From assembly GCA_947631865.1 (NCBI GenBank), contig CANRNF010000031.1, positions 1 to 33,244 on the forward strand: a DNA stretch of 33,244 nucleotides, given 5' to 3'. A program made the translations under genes and the position numbers. Source of the stretch: an uncultured Oscillospiraceae bacterium. Lineage in GTDB: Bacteria > Bacillota > Clostridia > Oscillospirales > Oscillospiraceae. The notes under the pieces were generated by a model, which did no database searches, was not told the origin of the DNA, and saw only the letters and a program-made list of their open reading frames with translations. Shown piece after piece: positions 19,967 to 27,241 of this stretch (position 1 is the stretch's first letter; each line of letters starts with the position of its first letter).

Positions 19967-21103
19967 GTGCAATGTATAAAATGCCGGGCTGAAATCCCGG
20001 CAGACAGTAGCTATTGCCCTTTTTGCGGGAAGAAGCAGATCCCGGAGAAGCGAAAGGCATTAAAGCGCACCAACGGCATGGGGACGGTGTATAAGCTCCA
20101 AGGCCGGAGGAAACGCCCGTGGGTCGCCGCAAAGAATAAGGTCATCATAGGATACTACGAGAAGAAACAAGAGGCGCAGGAAGCGCTAGAGCGGTTAGCG
20201 GGGAAAGACCTGACAGAGCGTTACAACATGACGTTCAAAGAGGTCTTTGAAGAATGGAAGAAAGAGCACTACAAAGAGATAGACAGCTCTTCCATCCGCT
20301 CTTATGACCGGGCGTATGATGTGTTTGAATCCTTGCACGACAAGAAATTCCGCACATTAAGGACATCGGACTTCCAAGCGGTCATAGACCAGCACATGAG
20401 CAAGACACACTCCACCGTTTCCAAGTACAAGCATCTTATAACCCAAATGTCCCGCTGGGCCATGAGGGAAGAGATATGCACTACGGACTTTGCGTGTTTC
20501 GTCCGTGTCCCGGAAAAGGTCAAAAAGGAAAAAGAGATTTTCAGCGAGGACGATATAAAGAAGCTGGAACAGGACGGGAGCGAATCTGCCCGTATCATCC
20601 TAATGTTACTTTCCACTGGAATGAGGATAGGGGAGTTGTTTTCTCTGCCGGTTAAGGACTGCCACGATAAGTATGTGGTCGGCGGGGAAAAGACAGACGC
20701 GGGGAGAGACAGGGTTATACCTATCAGAAAAGAGGGGCGGGAGCACTTCGCCTACTTCATGGAACACGCGAAAGGGCCTCTACTGCTGTCCGGCCACGCG
20801 GGGGAGCATGACCAAAACAACTACCGCAAGAGGGAATACTACCCATTACTTGAAAGGCTAGGGATAGAGAAAAAGACGCCTCATGCAACGCGGCATACAT
20901 ACGCCACACGAGCCGTCAAAGAAGGGACAAAGCCAGAACTGCTACAGTTGATACTAGGACACGAGGACTACTCCACCACCATCAACACATACACGCACAT
21001 TGACCCGGAAACACTGATCGCGGCGGTGGAACCTCCTGCCGTTACTAACACGTTACTAACAAATTCAGAACAGGTCAAAAAAGATGTGCCCGGAAATGCT
21101 TGA
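19967..21103 (+). CDS. int: Tyrosine recombinase (phage integrase)
   Basis: 378 residues from GTG 19967, which is six bases after ATGGAGGGA. ATG 19952 would place the ribosome binding site inside the gene. It begins with a zinc ribbon (QCIKCRAEIPAD, CPFCGKKQ), followed by an AP2-like arm-binding region (TVYKLQGRRKRPWVAAKNKVIIGYYE) and a SAM-like core-binding domain. The catalytic domain follows. Using GTG numbering it has Arg near 220 (STGMRIGEL), Lys near 242, HATRH near 306-310, LGHED near 331-335, and Tyr near 342 (NTYTH). It performs site-specific integration and excision at the tRNA-Thr. The gene ends inside its own terminator. Confidence 0.95.
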   Translation: MQCIKCRAEIPADSSYCPFCGKKQIPEKRKALKRTNGMGTVYKLQGRRKRPWVAAKNKVIIGYYEKKQEAQEALERLAGKDLTERYNMTFKEVFEEWKKEHYKEIDSSSIRSYDRAYDVFESLHDKKFRTLRTSDFQAVIDQHMSKTHSTVSKYKHLITQMSRWAMREEICTTDFACFVRVPEKVKKEKEIFSEDDIKKLEQDGSESARIILMLLSTGMRIGELFSLPVKDCHDKYVVGGEKTDAGRDRVIPIRKEGREHFAYFMEHAKGPLLLSGHAGEHDQNNYRKREYYPLLERLGIEKKTPHATRHTYATRAVKEGTKPELLQLILGHEDYSTTINTYTHIDPETLIAAVEPPAVTNTLLTNSEQVKKDVPGNA

Positions 21104-21118
21104 TTTCCGGGCACTTTT
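21086..21118 (+). terminator. Intrinsic terminator of the integrase gene
   Basis: GTGCCCGGAAAT (21086-21097) pairs perfectly with ATTTCCGGGCAC (21103-21114) around GCTTG, followed by TTTT. The integrase stop codon lies in its loop and the tRNA begins two bases later, on the other strand. Confidence 0.9.
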
Positions 21119-21119
21119 A

Positions 21120-21195
21120 TGGAGCTAGTGATGTGACTTGAACACACGACCTGCTGATTACGAATCAGCTGCTCTACCGACTGAGCTACACTAGC
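21120..21195 (-). tRNA. tRNA-Thr (anticodon CGU), host gene at the attachment site
   Basis: A 76-nt cloverleaf with encoded CCA: acceptor GCTAGTG/CACTAGC, D arm GCTC/GAGC, anticodon arm GCTGA-TTCGTAA-TCAGC with anticodon CGT, and T arm GTGTG-TTCAAGT-CACAT. A promoter TTGACT-18-TACAAT lies upstream. Its 3' end faces the integrase, the normal geometry for phage integration in a tRNA. The duplicated 3' segment of the tRNA should recur at the other prophage end, outside the window. Confidence 0.93.
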
Positions 21196-21210
21196 GTTTC
21201 GCGCCCGCAT

Positions 21211-21240
21211 ATTGTAGCATACAGGCCCCCGGGAAGTCAA
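21211..21240 (-). promoter_or_regulatory. Promoter of the host tRNA-Thr
   Basis: Minus-strand TTGACT (21240-21235), an 18-base spacer and TACAAT (21216-21211), 15 bases upstream of the tRNA 5' end. Confidence 0.7.
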
Positions 21241-21665
21241 CAGAAATGTTCCGCGCGGGCCCGCGATTACAGACCGTATTATGTCTTGCAATTCCCACCC
21301 ATCTGCATCCGGGCGGCGTGCATTTTCATCCGCCGGGCCGCCGGTTTCCATTTTTGACCAGGGGCGGAAAGCCCCTTGTTTCAACCGTTCTTTCGCGTCT
21401 GAAATTGCGATAATTCACTTTACATAATATTTTATTTCATTTCTAATGCAGAATGTTATCAACATTTTGAACAGGTCTTTCAACATCCATTAAACCGCGA
21501 TTTCCCAACGGTTTCAGCCGAATTTACCAATTTCTTCAAATTCTTGTAACGTGTAAAGCAACAAATAGTTTCAATTTATTATATAACATAATCCGTACTT
21601 TTCACAGCGGTCTGCATACCGGGCGGACAGTATGCCAGCCAGCGCCCCTTCGCTTGCATTTTTCC
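21241..21665. other. AT-rich intergenic region with no supported gene
   Basis: About 425 bases between the tRNA and radC. Bases 21,400-21,610 are strongly AT-rich within a GC-rich chromosome. I see GGGGC-GGAAA-GCCCC (21361-21375) followed by TTGTTT, a weak terminator for plus transcripts. Near the radC end is GCATAC/GTATGC (about 21613-21634). There is a TTATCAACA word at about 21458, one base off the DnaA-box consensus, but no array of such boxes. No credible coding frame or RNA family was found. Confidence 0.5.
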
Positions 21666-22352
21666 TCACTTCTGCGCCAGAAGGCCGCTGTCGGCCATGG
21701 AGACGAAATCGTCCCCCGCCACCACGATATGGTCCGTCAGGGTGACACCCACCTGCTCCAGGAGGTCCCGGATGCGCAGCGTCACGGCTATGTCCTCCCT
21801 GGAGGGCAGGGCGACGCCGCCGGTGTGATTGTGGGCCAGCAGCACGCAGGAGGCGTTCTGCCCCAGGGCGATCTGTACGACGCGCCGCAGGTTCACGCTG
21901 ACGGCGGTGGTGCTGCCCTCCGCTATAGGGCGGCAGTCCAGCACCTTCAGCTTCGCGTCCATGCAGACCAGGTACATGGTCTCGTCCCGGCAGGTCATGA
22001 ACCGGGGCAAGAGGTATTTCCCCGCGGCGTCGCTGTCGGCCAGGATGTCCCCGGGCCCGGCCTTGGAGATGAAGTAACGCCGGGCGGCCTCCGGCACCAG
22101 ATGGATAAGGGCCGCCGCGGTATCCCCCACGCCGGGCACGCTCTTCAGCGCGTCGATGGAGGCGTCAAAGACCCCGTCCAGGGTGCCGAAGGCATCCAAA
22201 AGGTCATGGGCCAGGGCGTTGGTGTCCTGCCGGGGCACGGCATAGAACAGCAGCAGCTCCAGCACGTTGTGGTCGTCGAAATTGTCCAGCCCATAGCGGA
22301 TGAAGCGCTCCCGCATCCGCCGGCGGTGTCCGGTGTGATCTGCCATAACCAT
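21666..22352 (-). CDS. radC: RadC family JAB/MPN-domain protein
   Basis: 228 residues. The start is 22352; ATG 22346 (MADHTGHRRRMRERF) is an alternative. Residues 1-75 form the helical N-terminal part, with RERFIRYGLDNFDDHNVLELLLFYAVPRQDTNALAHDLLDAFGTLDGVF and the helix-hairpin-helix KSVPGVGDTAAALI. The C-terminal MPN+/JAB1 domain contains YLVCMDAKLKVLDC, and AHNHTGGVALPSREDI with the His-x-His metal motif and downstream Asp. RadC proteins are widespread, but their role in DNA repair is not firmly established. It is transcribed divergently from the SEDS gene. Confidence 0.92.
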   Translation of the reverse strand: MVMADHTGHRRRMRERFIRYGLDNFDDHNVLELLLFYAVPRQDTNALAHDLLDAFGTLDGVFDASIDALKSVPGVGDTAAALIHLVPEAARRYFISKAGPGDILADSDAAGKYLLPRFMTCRDETMYLVCMDAKLKVLDCRPIAEGSTTAVSVNLRRVVQIALGQNASCVLLAHNHTGGVALPSREDIAVTLRIRDLLEQVGVTLTDHIVVAGDDFVSMADSGLLAQK

Positions 22353-22377
22353 TATCTCTTTCTTAATGAAATGTTAA

Positions 22378-22406
22378 TTGCCTCTTTGTGTCAGGTGTGA
22401 TATACT
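22378..22406 (+). promoter_or_regulatory. Promoter of the RodA-like gene
   Basis: TTGCCT (22378-22383), a 17-base spacer and TATACT (22401-22406), about 34 bases upstream of the GTG start, with AAGGAGG between. Confidence 0.65.
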
Positions 22407-22439
22407 GTCGGAGCAAGTCCGATGGAAGGAGGGAATGCC

Positions 22440-23597
22440 GTGAAAGGGAAGCTTGCCATAGTCCGCGATTTTCTGAAGCGGGCGGACATGCTGCTGTTCA
22501 CATTGTGCATGGCCGCGTCCATCATGGGCCTGGTGGCCATATCCAGCGCCACCCGCACCATGAGCCCCACCATGATCTACGTGCAGATATTTGCCCTGCT
22601 CATCGGCATCGCCTTCTATTTTGCCTTCACCCTCATCGACGCGGACGTGTTCGCCGACCAGTGGCCGCTGCTGCTGGTGACGGAGATCGGCCTTATCCTG
22701 CTGCTGGCAGTGTTCGGCTCCAAGGACGACACCGGCAACCGGGCCTGGATACGGTTTCTCGGCATCGGCATCCAGCCGGCGGAGGTCATCAAGGTCATCT
22801 ACATCGTCCTGACGGCCAAGCACATCACCTATCTGAAGGAGTACCGGAGCCTGTCCTCGCCCCTGTCCGTGTTCCAGCTGGTGGGCCATCTGCTGCTGCT
22901 GTTCGGGATGTACATGGTCATCTCCAGCGACCTTGGAAACGCCTTGGTGTTCTTCTTTATATTCGTAGTGATGGTGTTCGCCGGGGGGATCAAGCTCTAT
23001 TGGTTCCTCTTCGGCGGCGCGGCCATGGCATTGGCCATCCCCCTGGCCTGGAACTATGTGCTCAGCGACAACCAGAAGATACGTATTCTTCTGCCCTACA
23101 TGCAGGACCAGATAGACCCCTCCGGCTACGGCCTGAGCTGGGAGCCCACCCGGGCCCAGCTGGCCCTGTCCTCCGGCCGGCTCTGGGGCACGGGCCTATA
23201 CCAGGGTACCCAGACCCAGACCGCCGAGGGCGGCCTGCGGAGCAAGCACGCAGACTATATCTTCGCCTGCATCGGCGAGGAGATGGGCATGGTGGGCTGC
23301 ATCGTGGTGATACTGCTTCTGACCGCCATCATCATCCGGTGTGTGTACGTGGGCCTGCACTGCCACAGCACCTTCGGCATGCTGGTGTGCATGGGCATGG
23401 CGGCCATGATATGCTTCCAGCTATTCAACTCCGTGGGCATGTGCACGGGGCTCACGCCGGTCATCGGCCTGACCCTCCCTTTTTTCAGCTACGGGGGTTC
23501 GTCGCTGTTCACCATGTTCGCCGCCATGGGCATCGTCTCGGGCATACGATACCGACCGAAGCCCACTCAGTTCCGCTCCTACTCCTCGGAATTCTGA
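22440..23597 (+). CDS. rodA: RodA/FtsW (SEDS) family peptidoglycan polymerase
   Basis: 385 residues from GTG 22440, seven bases after GGAGG. ATG 22422 lies ahead of that site. About ten membrane helices are visible. SEDS hallmarks are GNRAWIRFLGIGIQPAEVIKVIYI, SSDLGNALVFFFIF, the loop with GRLWGTGLYQGTQTQ, DYIFACIGEEMGMVG, and the final PVIGLTLPFFSYGGSSLFTMFAAMGIV. SEDS proteins polymerise glycan strands from lipid II on the outer face, working with a class B PBP. No PBP gene is adjacent to this copy, unlike the fused copy at 25406. It is followed by a bidirectional terminator. Confidence 0.93.
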   Translation: MKGKLAIVRDFLKRADMLLFTLCMAASIMGLVAISSATRTMSPTMIYVQIFALLIGIAFYFAFTLIDADVFADQWPLLLVTEIGLILLLAVFGSKDDTGNRAWIRFLGIGIQPAEVIKVIYIVLTAKHITYLKEYRSLSSPLSVFQLVGHLLLLFGMYMVISSDLGNALVFFFIFVVMVFAGGIKLYWFLFGGAAMALAIPLAWNYVLSDNQKIRILLPYMQDQIDPSGYGLSWEPTRAQLALSSGRLWGTGLYQGTQTQTAEGGLRSKHADYIFACIGEEMGMVGCIVVILLLTAIIIRCVYVGLHCHSTFGMLVCMGMAAMICFQLFNSVGMCTGLTPVIGLTLPFFSYGGSSLFTMFAAMGIVSGIRYRPKPTQFRSYSSEF

Positions 23598-23601
23598 CCG
23601 T

Positions 23602-23638
23602 AAAAAAGCAGCAGATGCGTCGCCGTCTGCTGCTTTTT
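23602..23638. terminator. Bidirectional terminator between convergent genes
   Basis: AGCAGCAGA (23607-23615) and TCTGCTGCT (23626-23634) pair around a 10-base loop. A-run on the left and T-run on the right serve both the SEDS gene (+) and the DUF975 gene (-). Confidence 0.85.
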
Positions 23639-23641
23639 GAT

Positions 23642-24439
23642 TCACACGGGGGGCGGCTCCGGCGGCGTCCACCCCGGCATGGTCTGCCGGGCCAGGGTCT
23701 CATAATACCCCGCCTCCGTCACCTGCATGTACACATACAGCCATATGGCGAGGAAGAGCCCCACAATTGGGATGGCGCACAGAAGACCCCAGCCGATGAA
23801 GCTCATGTCCAGCTTGAAAAGCTCCCACCGGTGGCCCCGCATCATATCCCGGCTCACGGCCACACACTGGAAGCCGCCCAGCTCCGGCCGGTCCAGCATC
23901 ACGTAGGCGGCCAAGCGGTAGGAATAGGACGCCATGACGGCCGGGGCCAGCAGGGGCAGCAGCGCGATCATCCACCAGCTCTGCCGGGTCATCACCACCA
24001 GCATCGCCGCCGGGAAGGCGTAGAGCATGCTCCACAGCCCGATGAGCAGCGAGGGCAGAAGCTGTATCCACACGGCCCGGAAGAACACCCCGAACCCGTC
24101 GAACAGGTCCCCCACGGAGGCATGGACATGCCGCCAGACCCGCAGGGCGTAGATCACGAAGCCCACGGCCATCACCGCGGTCATGATCTGCAGCGCCACG
24201 TCCAGTATCCAGCCCATCATGCCCCCCACAGGCGTGGGCTCCACATAGGCCACCACACCCATCCGGGCGCTCATGAACATCTGCTTATAGGCCTCGATGC
24301 TGCCGCTCAGGCTCATGCTCAGTATTTCCAGCAGCGTGAGGATGACCATATAGGCCAGGCACACCCAGTAGGGCCGCGGCCGGGCGTTGCCCATGGCGGT
24401 CCGGGCCTGCTGCTTCAGCTGACGTCTATCGATACGCAT
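23642..24439 (-). CDS. DUF975 family membrane protein
   Basis: 265 residues, ATG 24439. The N-terminus MRIDRRQLKQQARTAMG is the typical DUF975 opening. About five to six membrane helices follow. The cytosolic AVSRDMMRGHRWELFKLDMSFIGWGLL segment is the other family hallmark. A proline-rich C-terminal tail (PGWTPPEPPPV) ends the protein. The family lacks a known role; it occurs in many Firmicutes. It lies in a minus-strand group with the Gx transporter and the NusG-II protein, 12 bases from the former, so co-transcription is likely. Confidence 0.85.
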   Translation of the reverse strand: MRIDRRQLKQQARTAMGNARPRPYWVCLAYMVILTLLEILSMSLSGSIEAYKQMFMSARMGVVAYVEPTPVGGMMGWILDVALQIMTAVMAVGFVIYALRVWRHVHASVGDLFDGFGVFFRAVWIQLLPSLLIGLWSMLYAFPAAMLVVMTRQSWWMIALLPLLAPAVMASYSYRLAAYVMLDRPELGGFQCVAVSRDMMRGHRWELFKLDMSFIGWGLLCAIPIVGLFLAIWLYVYMQVTEAGYYETLARQTMPGWTPPEPPPV

Positions 24440-24451
24440 ATCTATTTCTCC

Positions 24452-24958
24452 TTATTTCCGGCCCGTATAGGCCCGCAGGGCCCGGGTCAGGTACATGGCC
24501 CCCAGGCCGGTGAATACGCCGGTGACGATCGCCGCCGCGAGTAAGGCCGGCCCATACCACAGTATGCCCGGCGTGCCCGTCACAATGACTGCCGCCAAAA
24601 GCTGCCCGGCGTTGTGGCCGATGGCACCGAACACGCTCACCACCCACATGAGCTTCTCGGGAAACAGCCCCAGAAGCGCCGCCATCACGCACCAGCTCAC
24701 CACGCCGCCCGTGAGGGAGAACAGGAGCGCCGACGCACTTCCCGCGAACAGAGCCCCCAGCAGGATGCGAGCCAGCAGGATGCACCCCGCCTCCCTCCGG
24801 CCCAGGGAGGCCATGGCGGCCAGGGTGATGACGCTGGCCAGCCCCAGCTTGATCCCCGGCACGGGGACGGGGGCGGGTATCTGGGCCTCGATGACCCATA
24901 TGGTCAGCTCCAGCGCCGTCAAAAGCGCCATGAATACAAGCTTTCGTGTCCTATTCAT
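24452..24958 (-). CDS. Gx transporter family protein (HepA/heptaprenyl diphosphate synthase component I-like)
   Basis: 168 residues, ATG 24958 overlapping the end of the preceding gene by eight bases. It has the family's opening (RKLVFMALLTALELTIWVIEAQIPAPVPVPGIKLGLASVITLAA) and five to six membrane helices with small-residue patches. It ends with a GVFTGLGAMYLTRAL helix. This family was first named as component I of heptaprenyl diphosphate synthase, but the sequence is that of an integral membrane S-component-like transporter. Its usual partner is a NusG domain II protein, as here. The substrate is unknown. Confidence 0.86.
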   Translation of the reverse strand: MNRTRKLVFMALLTALELTIWVIEAQIPAPVPVPGIKLGLASVITLAAMASLGRREAGCILLARILLGALFAGSASALLFSLTGGVVSWCVMAALLGLFPEKLMWVVSVFGAIGHNAGQLLAAVIVTGTPGILWYGPALLAAAIVTGVFTGLGAMYLTRALRAYTGRK

Positions 24959-25307
24959 CCCGCTCTGTCTCTATCACCAGCCGGTGGGGCAGGCACACGA
25001 TGGGTATGGCCCCGTCGGATATTGCCCCCTGCTTTACGCAGTCATGGTTGGGGCAGTCCGCGTCGACGACCTGGATGGCCCCCGGGCTCACCCGGATAGT
25101 GTTCCAGCCCCAGGGCGTCTGGACGGTCTTCTCATAGGGCGCCGCCACCGCCGCCAGGTCGATGGTCTCCCAAAGCTCGCCGTCCACAGACACCACCGCC
25201 ACGGTCCCGGCGGGGCGCAGCGTGTATACGCCTATCCCCCCGGCGGCCAGCAGGGCGAACAGCACCGCCCAGAATACCGTTTTTCCCTTCCATGTTTTGC
25301 CTTTCAT
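24951..25307 (-). CDS. NusG domain II-containing protein
   Basis: 118 residues, ATG 25307. One N-terminal membrane helix (FWAVLFALLAAGGIGVYTL) anchors an outside domain. That domain has VAVVSVDGELWETIDLAAVA, NTIRVSPGAIQVVDADCPNHDCVKQGAI and PIVCLPHRLVIE, the NusG_II (Pfam PF07009) pattern. It has CPNHDC and a later Cys, possibly for a metal or disulfide. It regularly neighbours Gx transporters and flavin-transfer genes in Clostridia. The promoter TTGACA-17-TAAAAT (25343-25315, minus) lies directly upstream. Confidence 0.88.
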   Translation of the reverse strand: MKGKTWKGKTVFWAVLFALLAAGGIGVYTLRPAGTVAVVSVDGELWETIDLAAVAAPYEKTVQTPWGWNTIRVSPGAIQVVDADCPNHDCVKQGAISDGAIPIVCLPHRLVIETERDE

Positions 25308-25309
25308 AG

Positions 25310-25343
25310 TTTACATTTTAGTTACAATATCGTATAATGTCAA
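25310..25343. promoter_or_regulatory. Overlapping divergent promoters
   Basis: Plus strand: TTTACA (25310-25315), 17 bases, TATAAT (25333-25338), for the FHA-SEDS operon. Minus strand: TTGACA (25343-25338), 17 bases, TAAAAT (25320-25315), for the NusG-II operon. The two share almost every base, so polymerase cannot use both at once. Confidence 0.7.
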
Positions 25344-25405
25344 TAGGCGGTTTTGCCCGTCCCCAAAACTTTTCCCTCCCCCATCCTCCCGGAAAGGAGC
25401 CGCCC

Positions 25406-27241
25406 GTGGAACTGGTCACCTTCATCTTCGGCGAATATGCCCCCCGCATCGCCGATATATCCCGCTATATCCTGCCATTCGTGGCGGTGCTCATCGTGGC
25501 CCGCTGCATCGTGAGCATGCTCCGGGAGCGGTATGACCCGGAGACCTGGGCCTATCTCTACCTCAACGGCAATGTGATGGTGCCCCTGCGCCACTGGGAG
25601 TGCATCCTGGGCCGGGCCCGGTCCGTGGACGGGCGGGTGGACGACCCGGCGGTGGAGCGGATGCACGCCTGCCTCATCCGCACGCCGGAGGGGGCCTGGA
25701 CGGTCTATAACCTGGGCAAGGGCAAGACCTACGTCAACGGCGAGCAGGTGCTCCCCGGCGGGGCACCCATCCAGGACGCGGACGTGCTCACTCTGGGCAC
25801 CGTCTCAGCCCGGTTCGTGGACCTCACGGAGCAGGAGCGCTCCTCTCTCTTAAAATACCGCCACGCCCCCGGCCGCCGGGTGCGGCCCAGCGTGACGCTG
25901 CTGCTGTTGACGATTTTTCAAATCGGCCTCCTATTGCAGCATCTGGCCTATGACGCGGAGGCGGGCCTGGGCGTCATCATGGCCTTCGCCGTGCTGGCCA
26001 CGGTCCAGTGGGGCTACTTCATCGTCCTGCGGGCCTCGGGCCAGCGGGGCTTCGAGCCGGAGATACTGGCGCTCTTCCTCTCCACCGTGGGCCTGTCCGT
26101 AGCGGCGTCCAAGACCCCGGACGATATGCTCAAGCAGATCATCCTGCTTCTCGCCGCCATCGGGCTTTACATCTTCATGTGCCTGTGGATACGAAACCTG
26201 GACCGGGTCAAGTCCGTGCGGCTTTACGCCTTCATCGCCGCCATCGGCATGCTTCTGGTGACGCTGGTGCTGGCGCCGGTGGACAACGGCGCGCGAAGCT
26301 GGCTCCACTTCGGCAGCCTCTCCATCCAGCCATCGGAGCTGGTGAAGGTGCTGTACATCTACGCCGGGGCGGCCACGCTGGATAGGCTCTTCGTGAACCG
26401 AAACCTTATCTTCTACATCGGCTTTTCCGCCGGGTGCGTGGGCCTTCTGGCCCTCATGGGCGACTTCGGCACGGCGCTGGTGTTTTTCGTGACGTTCCTG
26501 GTCATCTCCTTCATGCGCTCGGGCAGCTTTGCCACGGTGTTTCTCGCCGTGGCGGGGGCGGTGCTGGGGGTGCTGCTGGTGGTGACGGTGAAGCCCCACG
26601 TGGTGGCCCGGTTCGAGACCTGGGGCCACGTGTGGGAGGACGTGGACTGGCGGGGCTATCAACAGTCGAGGGCCCTGTCCGCCGCGGCCAGCGGGGGCCT
26701 TTTCGGCCACGGGGCCGGCAATGGCTGGTTCATCGGCATCATCGCCGCGGAGACGGACCTGGTGTTCGCGGTGCTGTGCGAGGAGCTGGGGCTCATCACG
26801 GCCCTTTGCTGCATCGCGTCGCTGCTGGCTCTCGCCGGCTTCGTGGTGAAGAACGCCGCCGCGGGCCGGTCCTCCTATTTCTGCATCGCCGCCGCCGGGG
26901 CGGTGAGCATGATGCTGGTGCAGCTGTGCCTCAATGTCTTCGGCGCCATGGACATCCTGCCCTTCACGGGCGTCACCTTCCCCTTCGTGTCCATGGGCGG
27001 CACGAGCCTCCTGGCCTGCTGGATGCTGCTGGCCTTCGTCAAGGGCAGCGACACCCGGGCCAACGCCAGCTTCGCCGTGGTGCGCCCGGAGCGGTTCACC
27101 GGCGGCGCCGGCGTGGAGGACGAGGGCGAGCCGGAGGAGGACTACTACAGCCCCGGGGACGGCTACTATGACGGCGGCCCCCAGGACGGCTATTACGAAG
27201 ACCCTAAGGATGGCTATTACCGGGGAGGCGGGCGCGCATGA
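25406..27241 (+). CDS. FHA-domain SEDS (FtsW/RodA-like) fusion protein
   Basis: 611 residues from GTG 25406, eight bases after AAAGGAG. A first membrane helix (residues 15-35) is followed by a cytosolic FHA domain (about 60-145). It shows ILGRARSVDGRVDDPAVERMHACLI, YNLGKGKTYVNGEQV and DADVLTLGTV. About nine to ten membrane helices with SEDS signatures come next: GARSWLHFGSLSIQPSELVKVLYIY, MGDFGTALVFFVTF, TDLVFAVLCEELGL, and PFTGVTFPFVSMGGTSLLACW. The C-terminus has three DGYY repeats. FHA domains bind phosphothreonine, so PASTA-kinase signalling may tune this glycan polymerase. Its partner PBP gene overlaps its stop. Confidence 0.9.
   Translation: MELVTFIFGEYAPRIADISRYILPFVAVLIVARCIVSMLRERYDPETWAYLYLNGNVMVPLRHWECILGRARSVDGRVDDPAVERMHACLIRTPEGAWTVYNLGKGKTYVNGEQVLPGGAPIQDADVLTLGTVSARFVDLTEQERSSLLKYRHAPGRRVRPSVTLLLLTIFQIGLLLQHLAYDAEAGLGVIMAFAVLATVQWGYFIVLRASGQRGFEPEILALFLSTVGLSVAASKTPDDMLKQIILLLAAIGLYIFMCLWIRNLDRVKSVRLYAFIAAIGMLLVTLVLAPVDNGARSWLHFGSLSIQPSELVKVLYIYAGAATLDRLFVNRNLIFYIGFSAGCVGLLALMGDFGTALVFFVTFLVISFMRSGSFATVFLAVAGAVLGVLLVVTVKPHVVARFETWGHVWEDVDWRGYQQSRALSAAASGGLFGHGAGNGWFIGIIAAETDLVFAVLCEELGLITALCCIASLLALAGFVVKNAAAGRSSYFCIAAAGAVSMMLVQLCLNVFGAMDILPFTGVTFPFVSMGGTSLLACWMLLAFVKGSDTRANASFAVVRPERFTGGAGVEDEGEPEEDYYSPGDGYYDGGPQDGYYEDPKDGYYRGGGRA

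Larger units (their letters stand above)
1..21119. mobile_element. Integrated temperate phage (right part; left end outside window)
   Basis: A continuous phage gene set runs from the left edge to an integrase that abuts the 3' end of a tRNA-Thr gene. It covers capsid, scaffold, head-tail, portal, both terminase subunits, recombination and replication genes, a repressor control region and the integrase. Head genes are at the left edge, so tail, lysis and the second attachment site should lie beyond base 1. Base composition is clearly lower in GC than the chromosome to the right. No core gene is obviously missing within the visible part, apart from one damaged methyltransferase-like gene. Confidence 0.96.

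Noticed and set aside
21440-21480. DnaA box (TTATCAACA) suggesting an origin
   Set aside because: Only one near-match is visible and no dnaA, dnaN or box cluster is present.
22388-24544. A 718-codon plus-strand frame rich in His, Arg and Gly
   Set aside because: It is a GC-rich shadow over the real SEDS (+) and DUF975 (-) genes, with typical out-of-frame composition.
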